A stretch of DNA of 64,000 nt from Paenibacillus albidus (GTDB lineage Bacteria; Bacillota; Bacilli; Paenibacillales; Paenibacillaceae): NCBI RefSeq assembly GCF_014644435.1, contig NZ_BMKR01000008.1:124001-188000 (forward strand), given 5' to 3'. Both the position numbers and the translations under genes were made by a program. The notes under the pieces were generated by a model, which was not told the origin of the DNA, did no database searches, and was given only the letters and a program-made list of their open reading frames with translations. Shown here in pieces: positions 1 through 7,904 of the stretch (position 1 is its first letter; each line of letters begins with the position of its first letter).

Positions 1-592
1 GCAGGAGCTTCAAGGCACGCGGTGTAATCTCCATGGCCGGCGGATCCTGATGCTTGCAGCTGCGGCAGAGGACTCCGCCGAGCCTTGCACTTACCCGCAG
101 CTGGTCATCCGGCTTGTCTGCGCCGCACACCACACAGGCATCCAACTCAGGGCCGTATCCTGCGGCCTGCAGGATTTTCATTTCGTAGACATTAATTATA
201 ATGCCGGGCTCCTTGTCTTCCTCCAGTGCATTCAGGCAAGCCGTCAGCTGACGGAACCAGAAGTTTCCGGTTTCCTCATCATGCAGCACGCGATCCAGCA
301 GCTCACAGGCATAGGATGCATACGCCGCTTTGATTAAATCCTGGCGGAGCGGGTGATGCGACTTTGTAATTTCGCCGGCATTCAGCGTACCCAGTCCTCC
401 ATTATTTCTAAAAAAAACAAATTCCCCAACGGTAAACAGCTGAATCAGGGCAGCATGACGGCTTTTGACTTTCTTGGCACCACGCACGAGAACGCCTACT
501 TTGCCGGCATTTTCGGTGCAAAGCGTAATGATGGCGTTCCCTTCGCCGTAGTCCATGCTGCGGATGACGATCCCTTCCACCCTGTGTAGCAT
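1..592 (-). CDS. recO: DNA repair protein RecO (3' end outside window)
   Basis: RecO loads RecA on SSB-coated DNA with RecR in the RecFOR recombination pathway. The visible 197 codons start MLHRVEGIVIRSMDYGEGNA, the usual N-terminal OB fold. Near the window edge lies a four-cysteine zinc knuckle, CVVC then CRSC about 25 residues later, as in Bacillus-type RecO. The start at 592 is preceded by GGGAGAAGAGGC. The C-terminal part lies beyond base 1. It is the last visible gene of the era-yqzL-recO group, the order known from B. subtilis. Identification rests on sequence resemblance and synteny. Confidence 0.93.
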   Translation of the reverse strand, partial: MLHRVEGIVIRSMDYGEGNAIITLCTENAGKVGVLVRGAKKVKSRHAALIQLFTVGEFVFFRNNGGLGTLNAGEITKSHHPLRQDLIKAAYASYACELLDRVLHDEETGNFWFRQLTACLNALEEDKEPGIIINVYEMKILQAAGYGPELDACVVCGADKPDDQLRVSARLGGVLCRSCKHQDPPAMEITPRALKLL

Positions 593-628
593 GCCTCTTC
601 TCCCAACCACTCGGCAAGCAACCAGTTC

Positions 629-772
629 TTATTGTGCTTCTTCATCAAGAGCCTTCTCTTCCTCCGCCGGCAGCAATCCGGCCTCTAAGAGCGGATCGCG
701 CGCTTCCCGGTACAGCAGATAAGCATCGACATCTCCAGTCATTGCAAAATACTTCCACGAAAAGTCTCGCAT
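629..772 (-). CDS. yqzL: YqzL family small protein
   Basis: A 47-residue protein beginning MRDFSWKYFAMTGDVDAYLL and ending in a run of acidic residues (EEEKALDEEAQ). Length, sequence and place between era and recO match B. subtilis YqzL, a conserved protein of unknown function. The start at 772 has AAAGGATG ten bases upstream. The core (W-YF--TGDVDAYLLY) is typical of the family. Nothing in the sequence indicates a catalytic activity. Confidence 0.9.
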   Translation of the reverse strand: MRDFSWKYFAMTGDVDAYLLYREARDPLLEAGLLPAEEEKALDEEAQ

Positions 773-876
773 TGGTATTCATCCTTTCTTCGGAAACACG
801 ATGTCCTCGGAATTAGGATGTGCGATGTGCCGGGTTCTATCCTTGCAATTCCTGCCAATGGGCGTTCGCCGCCGGA

Positions 877-1770
877 TTAAAGGTCTTTATGGAAGCCCAA
901 ATCACGCAGTACGCGTTCCTGGTTGCGCCAGTCTTTTTTCACTTTTACCCACAGCTCCAGAAAAATCTTCGAACCAAGCAAATTTTCGATATCCGTCCGT
1001 GCCCGCTTGCCTACTTCTTTGAGCATGGCTCCCTGCTTGCCGATAATAATCCCCTTCTGCGAATCACGCTCTACAAAAATCACAGCGGAAATGTGCACCA
1101 CGCCGTTTTTCTCCACGCGCATATCTTCAATGGCCACCGCGATGGAATGCGGTACCTCTTCCCTGGTCAAATGCAGGATTTTCTCCCGGACAAGCTCCGC
1201 GCAGACAAATTGCTCCGGGTGGTCGGTAATCTGATCCTCCGGATAATATTGCGGCCCTTCCGGCAAATACTTCTGGAGCTGCTCCAGCAGCGTATCCACA
1301 TTGCTGCCGACCTTGGCGGAGATTGGAACGATTTCGGCAAAATCATGCAGCTTGCGATACGCTCCCATCAGCGGAAGCAACGCCTCCGGCTCGATTTTGT
1401 CGATCTTGTTCAACACAAGAATGACCGGAGTCTTGAGCCCGTTCAATTGCTCGGCAATGTAGCGGTCGCCTCCGCCGAGTCCCTCCGCAGCATCGACCAG
1501 GAACAGAACAGCCTCCACTTCACCCAGTGTGCTCATAGCCGTCTGATTCATGTAATCGCCCAGTTTGGACTGTCTTTTGTGAATCCCGGGGGTATCCAGG
1601 AATACGATTTGCGAGCCATTGGTGGTGTATACCCCATGGATTTTGTTCCGTGTAGTTTGCGGTTTGTCGGACATAATGGCAATCTTCTGTCCGATTACCT
1701 GGTTCATAAGTGTAGATTTGCCTACGTTTGGTCTGCCGATAATAGCAACAAACCCTGATTTGAATTTCAT
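877..1770 (-). CDS. era: GTPase Era
   Basis: Essential GTPase that binds the 3' end of 16S rRNA and assists maturation of the 30S subunit. The 297-residue protein has the G1 loop GRPNVGKST (about 12-20), the G3 DTPG (about 60), the G4 NKID (about 121) and a C-terminal KH domain with the [11 protein letters not shown] loop (about 245). Length is normal for the family. The start has AGGTAGGAT just upstream. Unlike in B. subtilis, where cdd-era lie close together, the 5' side here is separated from cdd by about 1.5 kb of repeats, and a 10-bp tandem repeat begins 30 bases before the start codon. Confidence 0.97.
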   Translation of the reverse strand: MKFKSGFVAIIGRPNVGKSTLMNQVIGQKIAIMSDKPQTTRNKIHGVYTTNGSQIVFLDTPGIHKRQSKLGDYMNQTAMSTLGEVEAVLFLVDAAEGLGGGDRYIAEQLNGLKTPVILVLNKIDKIEPEALLPLMGAYRKLHDFAEIVPISAKVGSNVDTLLEQLQKYLPEGPQYYPEDQITDHPEQFVCAELVREKILHLTREEVPHSIAVAIEDMRVEKNGVVHISAVIFVERDSQKGIIIGKQGAMLKEVGKRARTDIENLLGSKIFLELWVKVKKDWRNQERVLRDLGFHKDL

Positions 1771-1800
1771 AAGTTGATCCTACCTTTCTTTAAAAACATT

Positions 1801-1850
1801 TCGATCCTTTAAGATCCTTTAAGATCCTTTAAGATCCTTTAAGATCCTTT
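1801..1850 (-). repeat. Five tandem copies of a 10-bp repeat in the era leader
   Basis: The plus strand reads one tcgatccttt followed by four perfect aagatccttt units, then cgatccccct. On the strand of era each unit reads AAAGGATCTT, so each copy contains an AAAGGA core resembling a Shine-Dalgarno sequence. The block ends 30 bases upstream of the era start codon. Perfect short tandem repeats of this kind can change copy number by slippage; no variation can be seen from one sequence. Confidence 0.95.
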
Positions 1851-1864
1851 CGATCCCCCTAAAT

Positions 1865-1882
1865 CCCCCTTAGCCAAGGGGG
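1865..1882. other. GC-rich hairpin beside the repeat array
   Basis: CCCCCTT (1865-1871) pairs perfectly with AAGGGGG (1876-1882) across a 4-base loop. There is no U-run on either side, so I do not call it an intrinsic terminator. It joins the 10-bp repeats to the GC-rich segment that leads into the 96-bp array. Confidence 0.6.
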
Positions 1883-2048
1883 ACCCCAAGGGCCCCGGCC
1901 CTCTGGACACCCGGAAAGGGCGGCCCTGCGGCGGCGGTGGAATAAAGGGAAGGTGGTGCCGGAGCGCTTACGTCCCCATCCGGGGACACGCTTGACGTCG
2001 CCTTCCGAATGCCTGGCGCGGCTTCCGCGGCCAGGCTTGGAGCACCGG

Positions 2049-2925
2049 GTGACTCCGGCGCGTTGGTACGCAGCGGTGTGCCCGCAAGCGCTCGCGGCTG
2101 CGCCGCTTTGCTTACGGGCGAATGTGACTCCAACGGACCAGGGAGTGACTCCGGCGCGTTGGTACGTGGCAGCGTGCTCGCAGGCGCTGGCGGCTGTGCC
2201 GCTTCGCTTACGGGCGGATGTGACTCCAACGGACTAGGGAGTAACTCCGGCGCGTTTGTACGTGGCAGCGTGCCCGCGGGCGCTGGCGGCTGCGCCGCTT
2301 CGCTTACGGGCGGATGTGACTCCAACGGACCAGGGAGTGACTTCGGCGCGTTGGTATGTGGCGGCGTGCCCGCAGGCGCTCGCGGCTGTGCCGCTTTGCT
2401 TACGGGCGGATGTGACTCCAACTGGCGAGGGAGTGACTCCGGCGCGTTTGTACGAGGCGCCGTGCCTGCAAGCGCTGGCGGCTACGCCGCTTCGCTTACG
2501 GGCGGATGTGACTCCAACGGACTAGGGAGTGACTCCGGCGCGTTGGTACGTGGCGCCGTGCTCGCAGGCGCTGGCGGCTGCGCCGCTTCGCTTACGGGCG
2601 GATGTGACTCCAACGGACCAGGGAGTGACTTCGGCGCGTTGGTATGTGGCGGCGTGCCCGCAGGCGCTCGCGGCTGCGCCGCTTCGCTTACGGGCGGATG
2701 TGACTCCAACGGGCGAGGGAGTGACTTCGGCGTGTTGGTATGTGACGGCGTGCCCGCAAGCGCTCGCGGCTGCGCCGCTTCGCTTACGGGCGGATGTGAC
2801 TCCAACGGACCAGGGAGTGACTTCGGCGCGTTGGTATGTGGCGGCGTGCCCGCAGGCGCTCGCGGCTGCGCCGCTTCGCTTACGGGCGGATGTGACTCCA
2901 ACACACTTGGGAGTGACTTAAGCGC
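2049..2925. repeat. 96-bp GC-rich minisatellite, nine units
   Basis: The same landmark (ATGTGACTCC) recurs at 2122, 2218, 2314, 2410, 2506, 2602, 2698, 2794 and 2890, always exactly 96 bases apart. Units differ by scattered substitutions (for example GTACGTGGC against GTATGTGGC) and no indels. Because 96 is divisible by three, several frames on both strands stay open and give 32-residue repeat peptides, but none has a credible start or ribosome binding site. The base composition is much richer in GC than the flanks. It sits between cdd and era, which are close neighbours in B. subtilis, so it looks like inserted or expanded non-coding DNA. Confidence 0.95.
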
Positions 2926-2928
2926 GAC

Positions 2929-3105
2929 TGCACTTTGTACATCAGGTTGCGGTTAAATCAGGCACATTTTCGATTAGAGTGCATTTTATGCATCAGAAAA
3001 AGCCAAAAAGGTCCTTTTTCTAATTTTTCTAATTTTCTAATGTACGAAATACATCAGAATGAACTTTTGAGCCAATCCAGAGTGATTTGGCTGCACAAAA
3101 TACAT
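2929..3105 (-). repeat. Four-box dispersed element, copy A
   Basis: Four 14-bp boxes related to TGTATTTTGTGCAT start at 2929, 2980, 3041 and 3092. The first two are in one orientation and the last two are inverted; spacings are 51, 61 and 51. The reverse complement aligns along its whole length with 53908-54085, including inter-box sequence such as CCAAATCACT, CAAAAGT and ATTCTGATG. A fifth box lies alone at 3189-3202. The element starts only a few bases after the 96-bp array ends. It has no open reading frame of note. Nothing further is recognised in 3106-3261 apart from a 7-bp inverted repeat (GTCAGTC/GACTGAC near 3150-3170). Confidence 0.9.
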
Positions 3106-3261
3106 TAGAACAGCTATCCACCTGACCGGTAAGACAGTCCCCCTGTTACAGTCAGTCTTTATGGGACTGACAATCTAAGCGGACTCTTTGTATTTTGTGC
3201 ATCCCCGCACACTCCCACTCCATATTTTCCGGATTAATTCACCGTATCTGAATTCGCAGAC

Positions 3262-3681
3262 TTATTCCGTAGCTTGTCCCTGGGCCAGATCTACCGGACC
3301 AAACGCACCCGGAAGCAGCTCGCGCACGGTGGTCTCGAAGATATCCCCCTTCATATTCCCGAGGATCACCTTCATATCGGGCGGACACAGTTCGATCATC
3401 ACCTGGCGGCAAACCCCGCAGGGGGAAACAGGTGCATCCGTATCGGCAATGACAGCGATGGCTTTGAACGATCCCGCTTTATGGCCGTCGGCAATCGCCC
3501 GGAACAAGGCGGTCCGCTCTGCACAATTGGTCGGGCCAAAAGCAGCATTCTCCACATTGCAGCCATGGTGAATATGCCCCTCCCGGTCCAGAAGCGCCGC
3601 ACCGACTGCGAAACGGGAATATGGGATATAGGCATTGGCGCGGGCTTTAATCGCCTCTTGCAGAAGTATAGCGGAATCCAT
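3262..3681 (-). CDS. cdd: Cytidine deaminase
   Basis: Zinc-dependent deamination of cytidine and deoxycytidine in pyrimidine salvage. The 139-residue protein has the family signatures: CNVENAAFGPTNCAERTAL (zinc ligand Cys and catalytic Glu in CAE) and PCGVCRQV with two more zinc-ligand cysteines. Length suits the homotetrameric class. ATAGGAGGATT precedes the start. It follows dgkA with a gap of about 85 bases, as in the B. subtilis dgkA-cdd-era order. Confidence 0.96.
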   Translation of the reverse strand: MDSAILLQEAIKARANAYIPYSRFAVGAALLDREGHIHHGCNVENAAFGPTNCAERTALFRAIADGHKAGSFKAIAVIADTDAPVSPCGVCRQVMIELCPPDMKVILGNMKGDIFETTVRELLPGAFGPVDLAQGQATE

Positions 3682-3767
3682 AATAATCCTCCTATAGGGT
3701 CGTAATCAAAGAGGGCGGAGCGCAAAAAGCGGATCCGCCTCTCCCATGAGTCTAATTAGTACACTGA

Positions 3768-4163
3768 TTATGACATAAACCCGGCGATCCAGTCCATCAC
3801 AGGGTGATAAAAAACATAAACCCCCGCAATTACAGCAAACACCGCCGTGAGCAGCACGGCTCCTGCGGCGGTATCTTTGGCTTTTTTGGCCAAGGGGTGT
3901 AGCTCCGGTGAAACCAGATCTATGGTCGCTTCAATCGCAGTATTCAACAGCTCGGCGGTCAGTACCAAGGTAATGGCAACCGCAAGGATCATCCAGCTTG
4001 CCACCGGGAGCCTGAAAAATGCCGCAGCCAGGAGCACCACCAGCGCAAAAGCCGTGTGCACCTTCATGTTCAGTTCCGACTTGAATGCGGCGGCAATGCC
4101 GTGCGCTGCGAAGCGGAATGAATGCCAGAATTTTTTGTGGCCGGCCGCCGTGTTCTTGACCAT
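3768..4163 (-). CDS. dgkA: Diacylglycerol/undecaprenol kinase, DgkA family
   Basis: Small integral membrane lipid kinase of 131 residues. Gram-positive members mainly phosphorylate undecaprenol and so recycle the lipid carrier for cell-wall synthesis. Three hydrophobic helices are visible, plus the signature ELLNTAIEATIDLVSPELHP and the later KDTAAGAVLL that form the active site. The start codon overlaps the ybeY stop by one base (TAATG), which suggests translational coupling. The N-terminal extension (about 20 residues before AAFKSELNMKVH) is normal for Paenibacillus-like versions. Confidence 0.93.
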   Translation of the reverse strand: MVKNTAAGHKKFWHSFRFAAHGIAAAFKSELNMKVHTAFALVVLLAAAFFRLPVASWMILAVAITLVLTAELLNTAIEATIDLVSPELHPLAKKAKDTAAGAVLLTAVFAVIAGVYVFYHPVMDWIAGFMS

Positions 4164-4660
4164 TATCGGGTCAGCCCGACCTGGGCCAGCACACTCTCCT
4201 GCTTGGACATCATCTCGGCCTCCGCGGCCTCATCCTGATGATCATAACCAAGCAAATGCAGAAAACCATGGACAAAAAGGAACCCAAGCTCACGCTCCAG
4301 CGAATGGCCGTATTCCAGCGCCTGCTCCTGCGCACGGGTTACCGAGATAATAATATCTCCCAGCATATCCGGCAGATCCGCAAGCTCCTCGCCTTCTTCC
4401 AGTTCATAAATAATCTCCGGCTCGTCTTCTCCGGTTTCGTTCATGGCAAAAGAGAGCACGTCCGTCGGACGGTCAATGCCGCGATATTCCCGGTTCAGCT
4501 CATGTATCCGCTCGTTGTCGACAAAAGTCAATGCGACCTCACCTTCGTGAAGCCCCTCCGCTTCGCCGGCTTTTTGCAGAATCTGCTCCAGCATTGTGAT
4601 CAGACTGTCGCCAATCTCATATTCTTCCTGTTCATTGTTCCAACTGATCGCCAGGCTCAT
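4163..4660 (-). CDS. ybeY: Endoribonuclease YbeY (16S rRNA maturation)
   Basis: Metal-dependent RNase of UPF0054, needed for 16S rRNA 3'-end processing and ribosome quality control. The 165-residue protein carries the metal-binding motif HGFLHLLGYDH near residues 131-141. Its start overlaps the pgpH stop by four bases (ATGA) and its stop overlaps dgkA, so pgpH-ybeY-dgkA are tightly coupled. Equivalent to B. subtilis yqfG. Confidence 0.95.
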   Translation of the reverse strand: MSLAISWNNEQEEYEIGDSLITMLEQILQKAGEAEGLHEGEVALTFVDNERIHELNREYRGIDRPTDVLSFAMNETGEDEPEIIYELEEGEELADLPDMLGDIIISVTRAQEQALEYGHSLERELGFLFVHGFLHLLGYDHQDEAAEAEMMSKQESVLAQVGLTR

Positions 4661-6912
4661 GTATTAACGGCCCCTTCCTCTTTTTTGGGCTTCTTCGTTT
4701 CCTCCGGGTATTCAATCCGGGAATGAAAAATTCCCATCACTGTTTCTTTGAGCGTACGTGAAATAATATCGAGTTCCTTGATCGTAAGATCACACTCGTC
4801 AAACTGGTGGTCGTCCAGCCGGCTTTTGATAATCTTCTCGATCATCGTCTCTACCTGCACCACCGTTGGTTTACGCAGGGAACGGACAGCTGCTTCCACA
4901 CTGTCGGCAATGCCGACCACAGCGGATTCCTTGGACTGCGCCTTCGGTCCGGGGTAACGGAAATCCTCCTCCGTGAAGTCAGGCTCCACACCTTTTTCCT
5001 CCGCCAGCTTCAGTGCCTTATGATAAAAATAATGCAGGAACGTAGTTCCGTGGTGCTGCTCCGCGATGTCGCGGATCGGCTTCGGCAGCTTATATTCCTT
5101 CTGCATTTCCACCCCGTCCCGGGCATGGGCTACAATAATCGATTTGCTGAGTTTTGGTTCAATGGAATCATGCGGATTCTCCATATTATTCTGGTTCTCG
5201 ATAAAATAAAACGGTCGTTTCGTCTTCCCGATATCGTGATAATACGAGCCCACACGGCAGAGCAGACCGTCTGCGCCAATCGCTTCGGCAGCAGCCTCCG
5301 ACAGGTTGCCGACCATCACACTGTGATGATACGTTCCCGGCGTCTCCGTCAGCAGCTTGCGCAGCAGCGGATGGTTCGGATTGGACAGCTCCACCAGCTT
5401 CAGCGCCGACAGAATGCCAAAGGTGGCTTCGAAGAAAGGCATCAAGCCGATAACCAGCACAGCGGTCAGCAGCCCTCCCGCAAAGGAAAACCCGATGGAG
5501 TAGAGAGTATCCACTTCCTTCCATTCTCCGCCGCCCAGCAGGGTCAGCATAAAGACGGACAGACAGCCGAACAGGGAGACCATGATCCCGCCTTTGAGTA
5601 GCGTGGAGCGCTGCCCTGCGCGATGCGTGGCAAAAATGGCCACGTAGGAAACGATAAGGGCAAAAAATCCAAAGTTAAAGTCAAATACCGAATTCGGCTG
5701 TACATTCAGAATGATACTGGAAAGTATAGCAAACAAAATGGAACAAAAATAGGCAAGCGACATGTCCAGCAGCATAGCAACAAGCATGGCCCCTATGGCA
5801 ACGGGAGCCAGGAAGCCTATGTAAGGCTTGGCATCCGTTTGAATAAATGCGGCCAGACGCATGGAAATCATCGTTATGACAAACACCAGTACCAGCATCA
5901 GCAACTGGGAATTATTATACTTAAAGGTGGAGCTCCCTCCGGAATACCGGATAAATACCAGCAGCCCTGCGGAAAGCATGGCTGACAGCAGAAGCAAGCC
6001 TAGCTGCGGCCAGTAGTTCACCTCGTTGCGGAGCAGGCCGCTCTCGTCCAGAAGCTTGTAGAGCTCCGGAGTAATCTGTTGGCCTTTGGCCACAAGGACA
6101 TCGCCTTGTTCAATATATACAGGCTGCGTATTTTCTCTGGCCTGCACTTTTGCTTCCTTGGTAGCTTCCTCATCATAGAATTTGTTGCTCGTGATTACGA
6201 GCCGCACCAATTCCTGAGTAACCTCACGCGCCGTGCGCTGGCCAAGTGAACTGACACTGACCTGCTCGGCCACCTTGGCCCGCGCCGTCTGTGCCTCCAG
6301 TATCTGATCGTTCATCAGCTTGGTGACGATATCCCGGGCGACCGGCTTCATCTCAATGATATCCTGGGAGGTCAAGCGCGGGATCTTGATGTATGTCTCC
6401 TCCGGGATGACATAGGTCTGCTCTTTGATTTCTCTTTGCATCTCTTCCAAAAGAGTGTCGGAGTAGGTCCCGTTACTCCGGTTCGAGGCCACAAAGTTAA
6501 GGATGAAGTCATTGGCACGCCGCGGAATTTCTTCACGGTAGATGGCCGTTTTATCGCTTTGCGAGATCAGATCGTCCTGATTCAGGCGGTCAATCCGGTC
6601 CAGCAGCGAAGTCACCAGATTATCGGCGCGCATCGGAATAATCTTGTAAATCTTCTGAACATCCTCCGCAGCTTCTTCCTGCGCCTTCAGCGTAGCTTTG
6701 TTGTCCTGGATCTGCTTGGGTGAAGTGATTTCCTTCGCGCTGTAAGAGCCCTCTTTGATGTCATACCGTTTGGGCAAAAGGTCAGGCGCCAGCATGAAGT
6801 AGAACACCAGCCCCAGCAACAGGAAAAGAGCATAGCGCGTTGCCACGCTATACTTCCACCCATGGTTGCTGTATACAAATCCGCTTAATTTCGATGGTTG
6901 CTTTGAGGCCAT
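4657..6912 (-). CDS. pgpH: 7TM-HD cyclic-di-AMP phosphodiesterase (YqfF/PgpH)
   Basis: Membrane HD-domain hydrolase of 751 residues. Characterised PgpH proteins degrade c-di-AMP to pApA. An N-terminal membrane helix (about 24-42) is followed by a long extracytoplasmic domain, then about seven hydrophobic segments (about 300-500), then the cytoplasmic HD domain. The HD domain shows TYHHSVMVGNLSEAAAE, then YYHDIGK (metal ligands), HARDG and AEQHHGTTFLHYF. AAAGGGGATTGTCTTC precedes the start. It sits between phoH and ybeY as in B. subtilis. The c-di-AMP role is inferred from the family. Confidence 0.92.
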   Translation of the reverse strand: MASKQPSKLSGFVYSNHGWKYSVATRYALFLLLGLVFYFMLAPDLLPKRYDIKEGSYSAKEITSPKQIQDNKATLKAQEEAAEDVQKIYKIIPMRADNLVTSLLDRIDRLNQDDLISQSDKTAIYREEIPRRANDFILNFVASNRSNGTYSDTLLEEMQREIKEQTYVIPEETYIKIPRLTSQDIIEMKPVARDIVTKLMNDQILEAQTARAKVAEQVSVSSLGQRTAREVTQELVRLVITSNKFYDEEATKEAKVQARENTQPVYIEQGDVLVAKGQQITPELYKLLDESGLLRNEVNYWPQLGLLLLSAMLSAGLLVFIRYSGGSSTFKYNNSQLLMLVLVFVITMISMRLAAFIQTDAKPYIGFLAPVAIGAMLVAMLLDMSLAYFCSILFAILSSIILNVQPNSVFDFNFGFFALIVSYVAIFATHRAGQRSTLLKGGIMVSLFGCLSVFMLTLLGGGEWKEVDTLYSIGFSFAGGLLTAVLVIGLMPFFEATFGILSALKLVELSNPNHPLLRKLLTETPGTYHHSVMVGNLSEAAAEAIGADGLLCRVGSYYHDIGKTKRPFYFIENQNNMENPHDSIEPKLSKSIIVAHARDGVEMQKEYKLPKPIRDIAEQHHGTTFLHYFYHKALKLAEEKGVEPDFTEEDFRYPGPKAQSKESAVVGIADSVEAAVRSLRKPTVVQVETMIEKIIKSRLDDHQFDECDLTIKELDIISRTLKETVMGIFHSRIEYPEETKKPKKEEGAVNT

Positions 6913-6926
6913 GAAGACAATCCCCT

Positions 6927-7898
6927 TTATTCGAGGTTTTCGGCAGAGCGGTCATAGGCAACGATTATTTTCTGCACCAGGGAATGCCGTACTACATCCT
7001 GTTCTGCAAAATAGACAAAGCCAAGCTCTTCGATGCCGGATAAAATTGCTTTGGCTTCTATCAAGCCTGATTTCTTTCCGCGTGGCAGGTCGATCTGGGT
7101 CACGTCACCCGTAATGACCATCTTGGACCCGAAACCTAGCCGGGTCAGGAACATTTTCATCTGTTCGGGTGTTGTATTCTGCGCTTCATCCAGAATAATA
7201 AAAGAATCATCCAGCGTACGTCCGCGCATATAAGCGAGCGGCGCAATCTCTATCAAGCCGCGTTCCAGCGCCTTGGCGACCTGATCGGGCCCCATAACGT
7301 CATATAACGCGTCGTAGAGCGGACGGAGGTATGGATCTACCTTTTCCTGCAAATCGCCGGGAAGGAACCCCAGGCTCTCTCCTGCTTCCACTGCCGGCCG
7401 CGTTAAAACAATCCGCTTGACGGACCCTTCCTTCAGCGCTACCACGGCAAGCACAACAGCGAGATACGTTTTGCCGGTTCCCGCCGGTCCGATACCGAAC
7501 ACAATATCACGTTTCTTAATCGTGGTCACATAATGCTTCTGGCCAATGGTTTTGACACGGATAGGGCGTCCGCGGAACGTTGTTGTAATTTCCCCCTTGA
7601 ACAGGTCCAGCAGCTGGTCGGCGCGGAAATCCTTCGCCAGTTCCACAGCATACTGCACATCCCGCTCGCTGAGTATGTAGCCGCTCCGGATCAGGGACAG
7701 CAGCACACCAAAGAGCTGCCCCAGCATGTCTACTTCACGTTCAGAGCCACGCACCGTAAATTCCGCTTCGCGCGAATCGATTACAGCCGGAATCTCACTC
7801 TCAATAATCTTCAGAAAACCATCCTGCGGGCCAAAGAGGGATTGCGCCTCTCCCGCATTTTGTAATGATATACGAATGCTTGCAGTCTGTTCTGACAA
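6927..7898 (-). CDS. phoH: PhoH-like ATPase
   Basis: Cytoplasmic P-loop ATPase of 323 residues. The precise role is not established; family members are tied to RNA metabolism and lie next to ybeY in many genomes. The Walker A GPAGTGKTYLA lies at about residues 137-147 and the Walker B-like FIILDEAQNTT at about 232-242. An N-terminal region before the ATPase core resembles a PhoH-associated KH-like segment. The start is taken as TTG at 7898, with AAGGAG and GAGG upstream overlapping the yqfD stop. Very short gaps on both sides indicate one operon. Confidence 0.93.
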   Translation of the reverse strand: MSEQTASIRISLQNAGEAQSLFGPQDGFLKIIESEIPAVIDSREAEFTVRGSEREVDMLGQLFGVLLSLIRSGYILSERDVQYAVELAKDFRADQLLDLFKGEITTTFRGRPIRVKTIGQKHYVTTIKKRDIVFGIGPAGTGKTYLAVVLAVVALKEGSVKRIVLTRPAVEAGESLGFLPGDLQEKVDPYLRPLYDALYDVMGPDQVAKALERGLIEIAPLAYMRGRTLDDSFIILDEAQNTTPEQMKMFLTRLGFGSKMVITGDVTQIDLPRGKKSGLIEAKAILSGIEELGFVYFAEQDVVRHSLVQKIIVAYDRSAENLE

Positions 7899-7904
7899 GT
7901 AGCC

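Noticed and set aside
820..1758. Plus-strand frame of 312 codons opposite era.
   Set aside because: It is an antisense shadow of era, which has full family motifs on the minus strand.
2049..2925. CRISPR array.
   Set aside because: The repeats are contiguous 96-bp units without unique spacers, and no cas genes are nearby.
1870..2956. Several long open frames on both strands through the 96-bp array (up to 315 codons), with repeat peptides such as ESHPPVSEAAQ or GGCDSNGPGSDFGA.
   Set aside because: They are open because the unit length is a multiple of three and GC-rich; frames on both strands are equally open, with no ribosome binding site, signal peptide or promoter.
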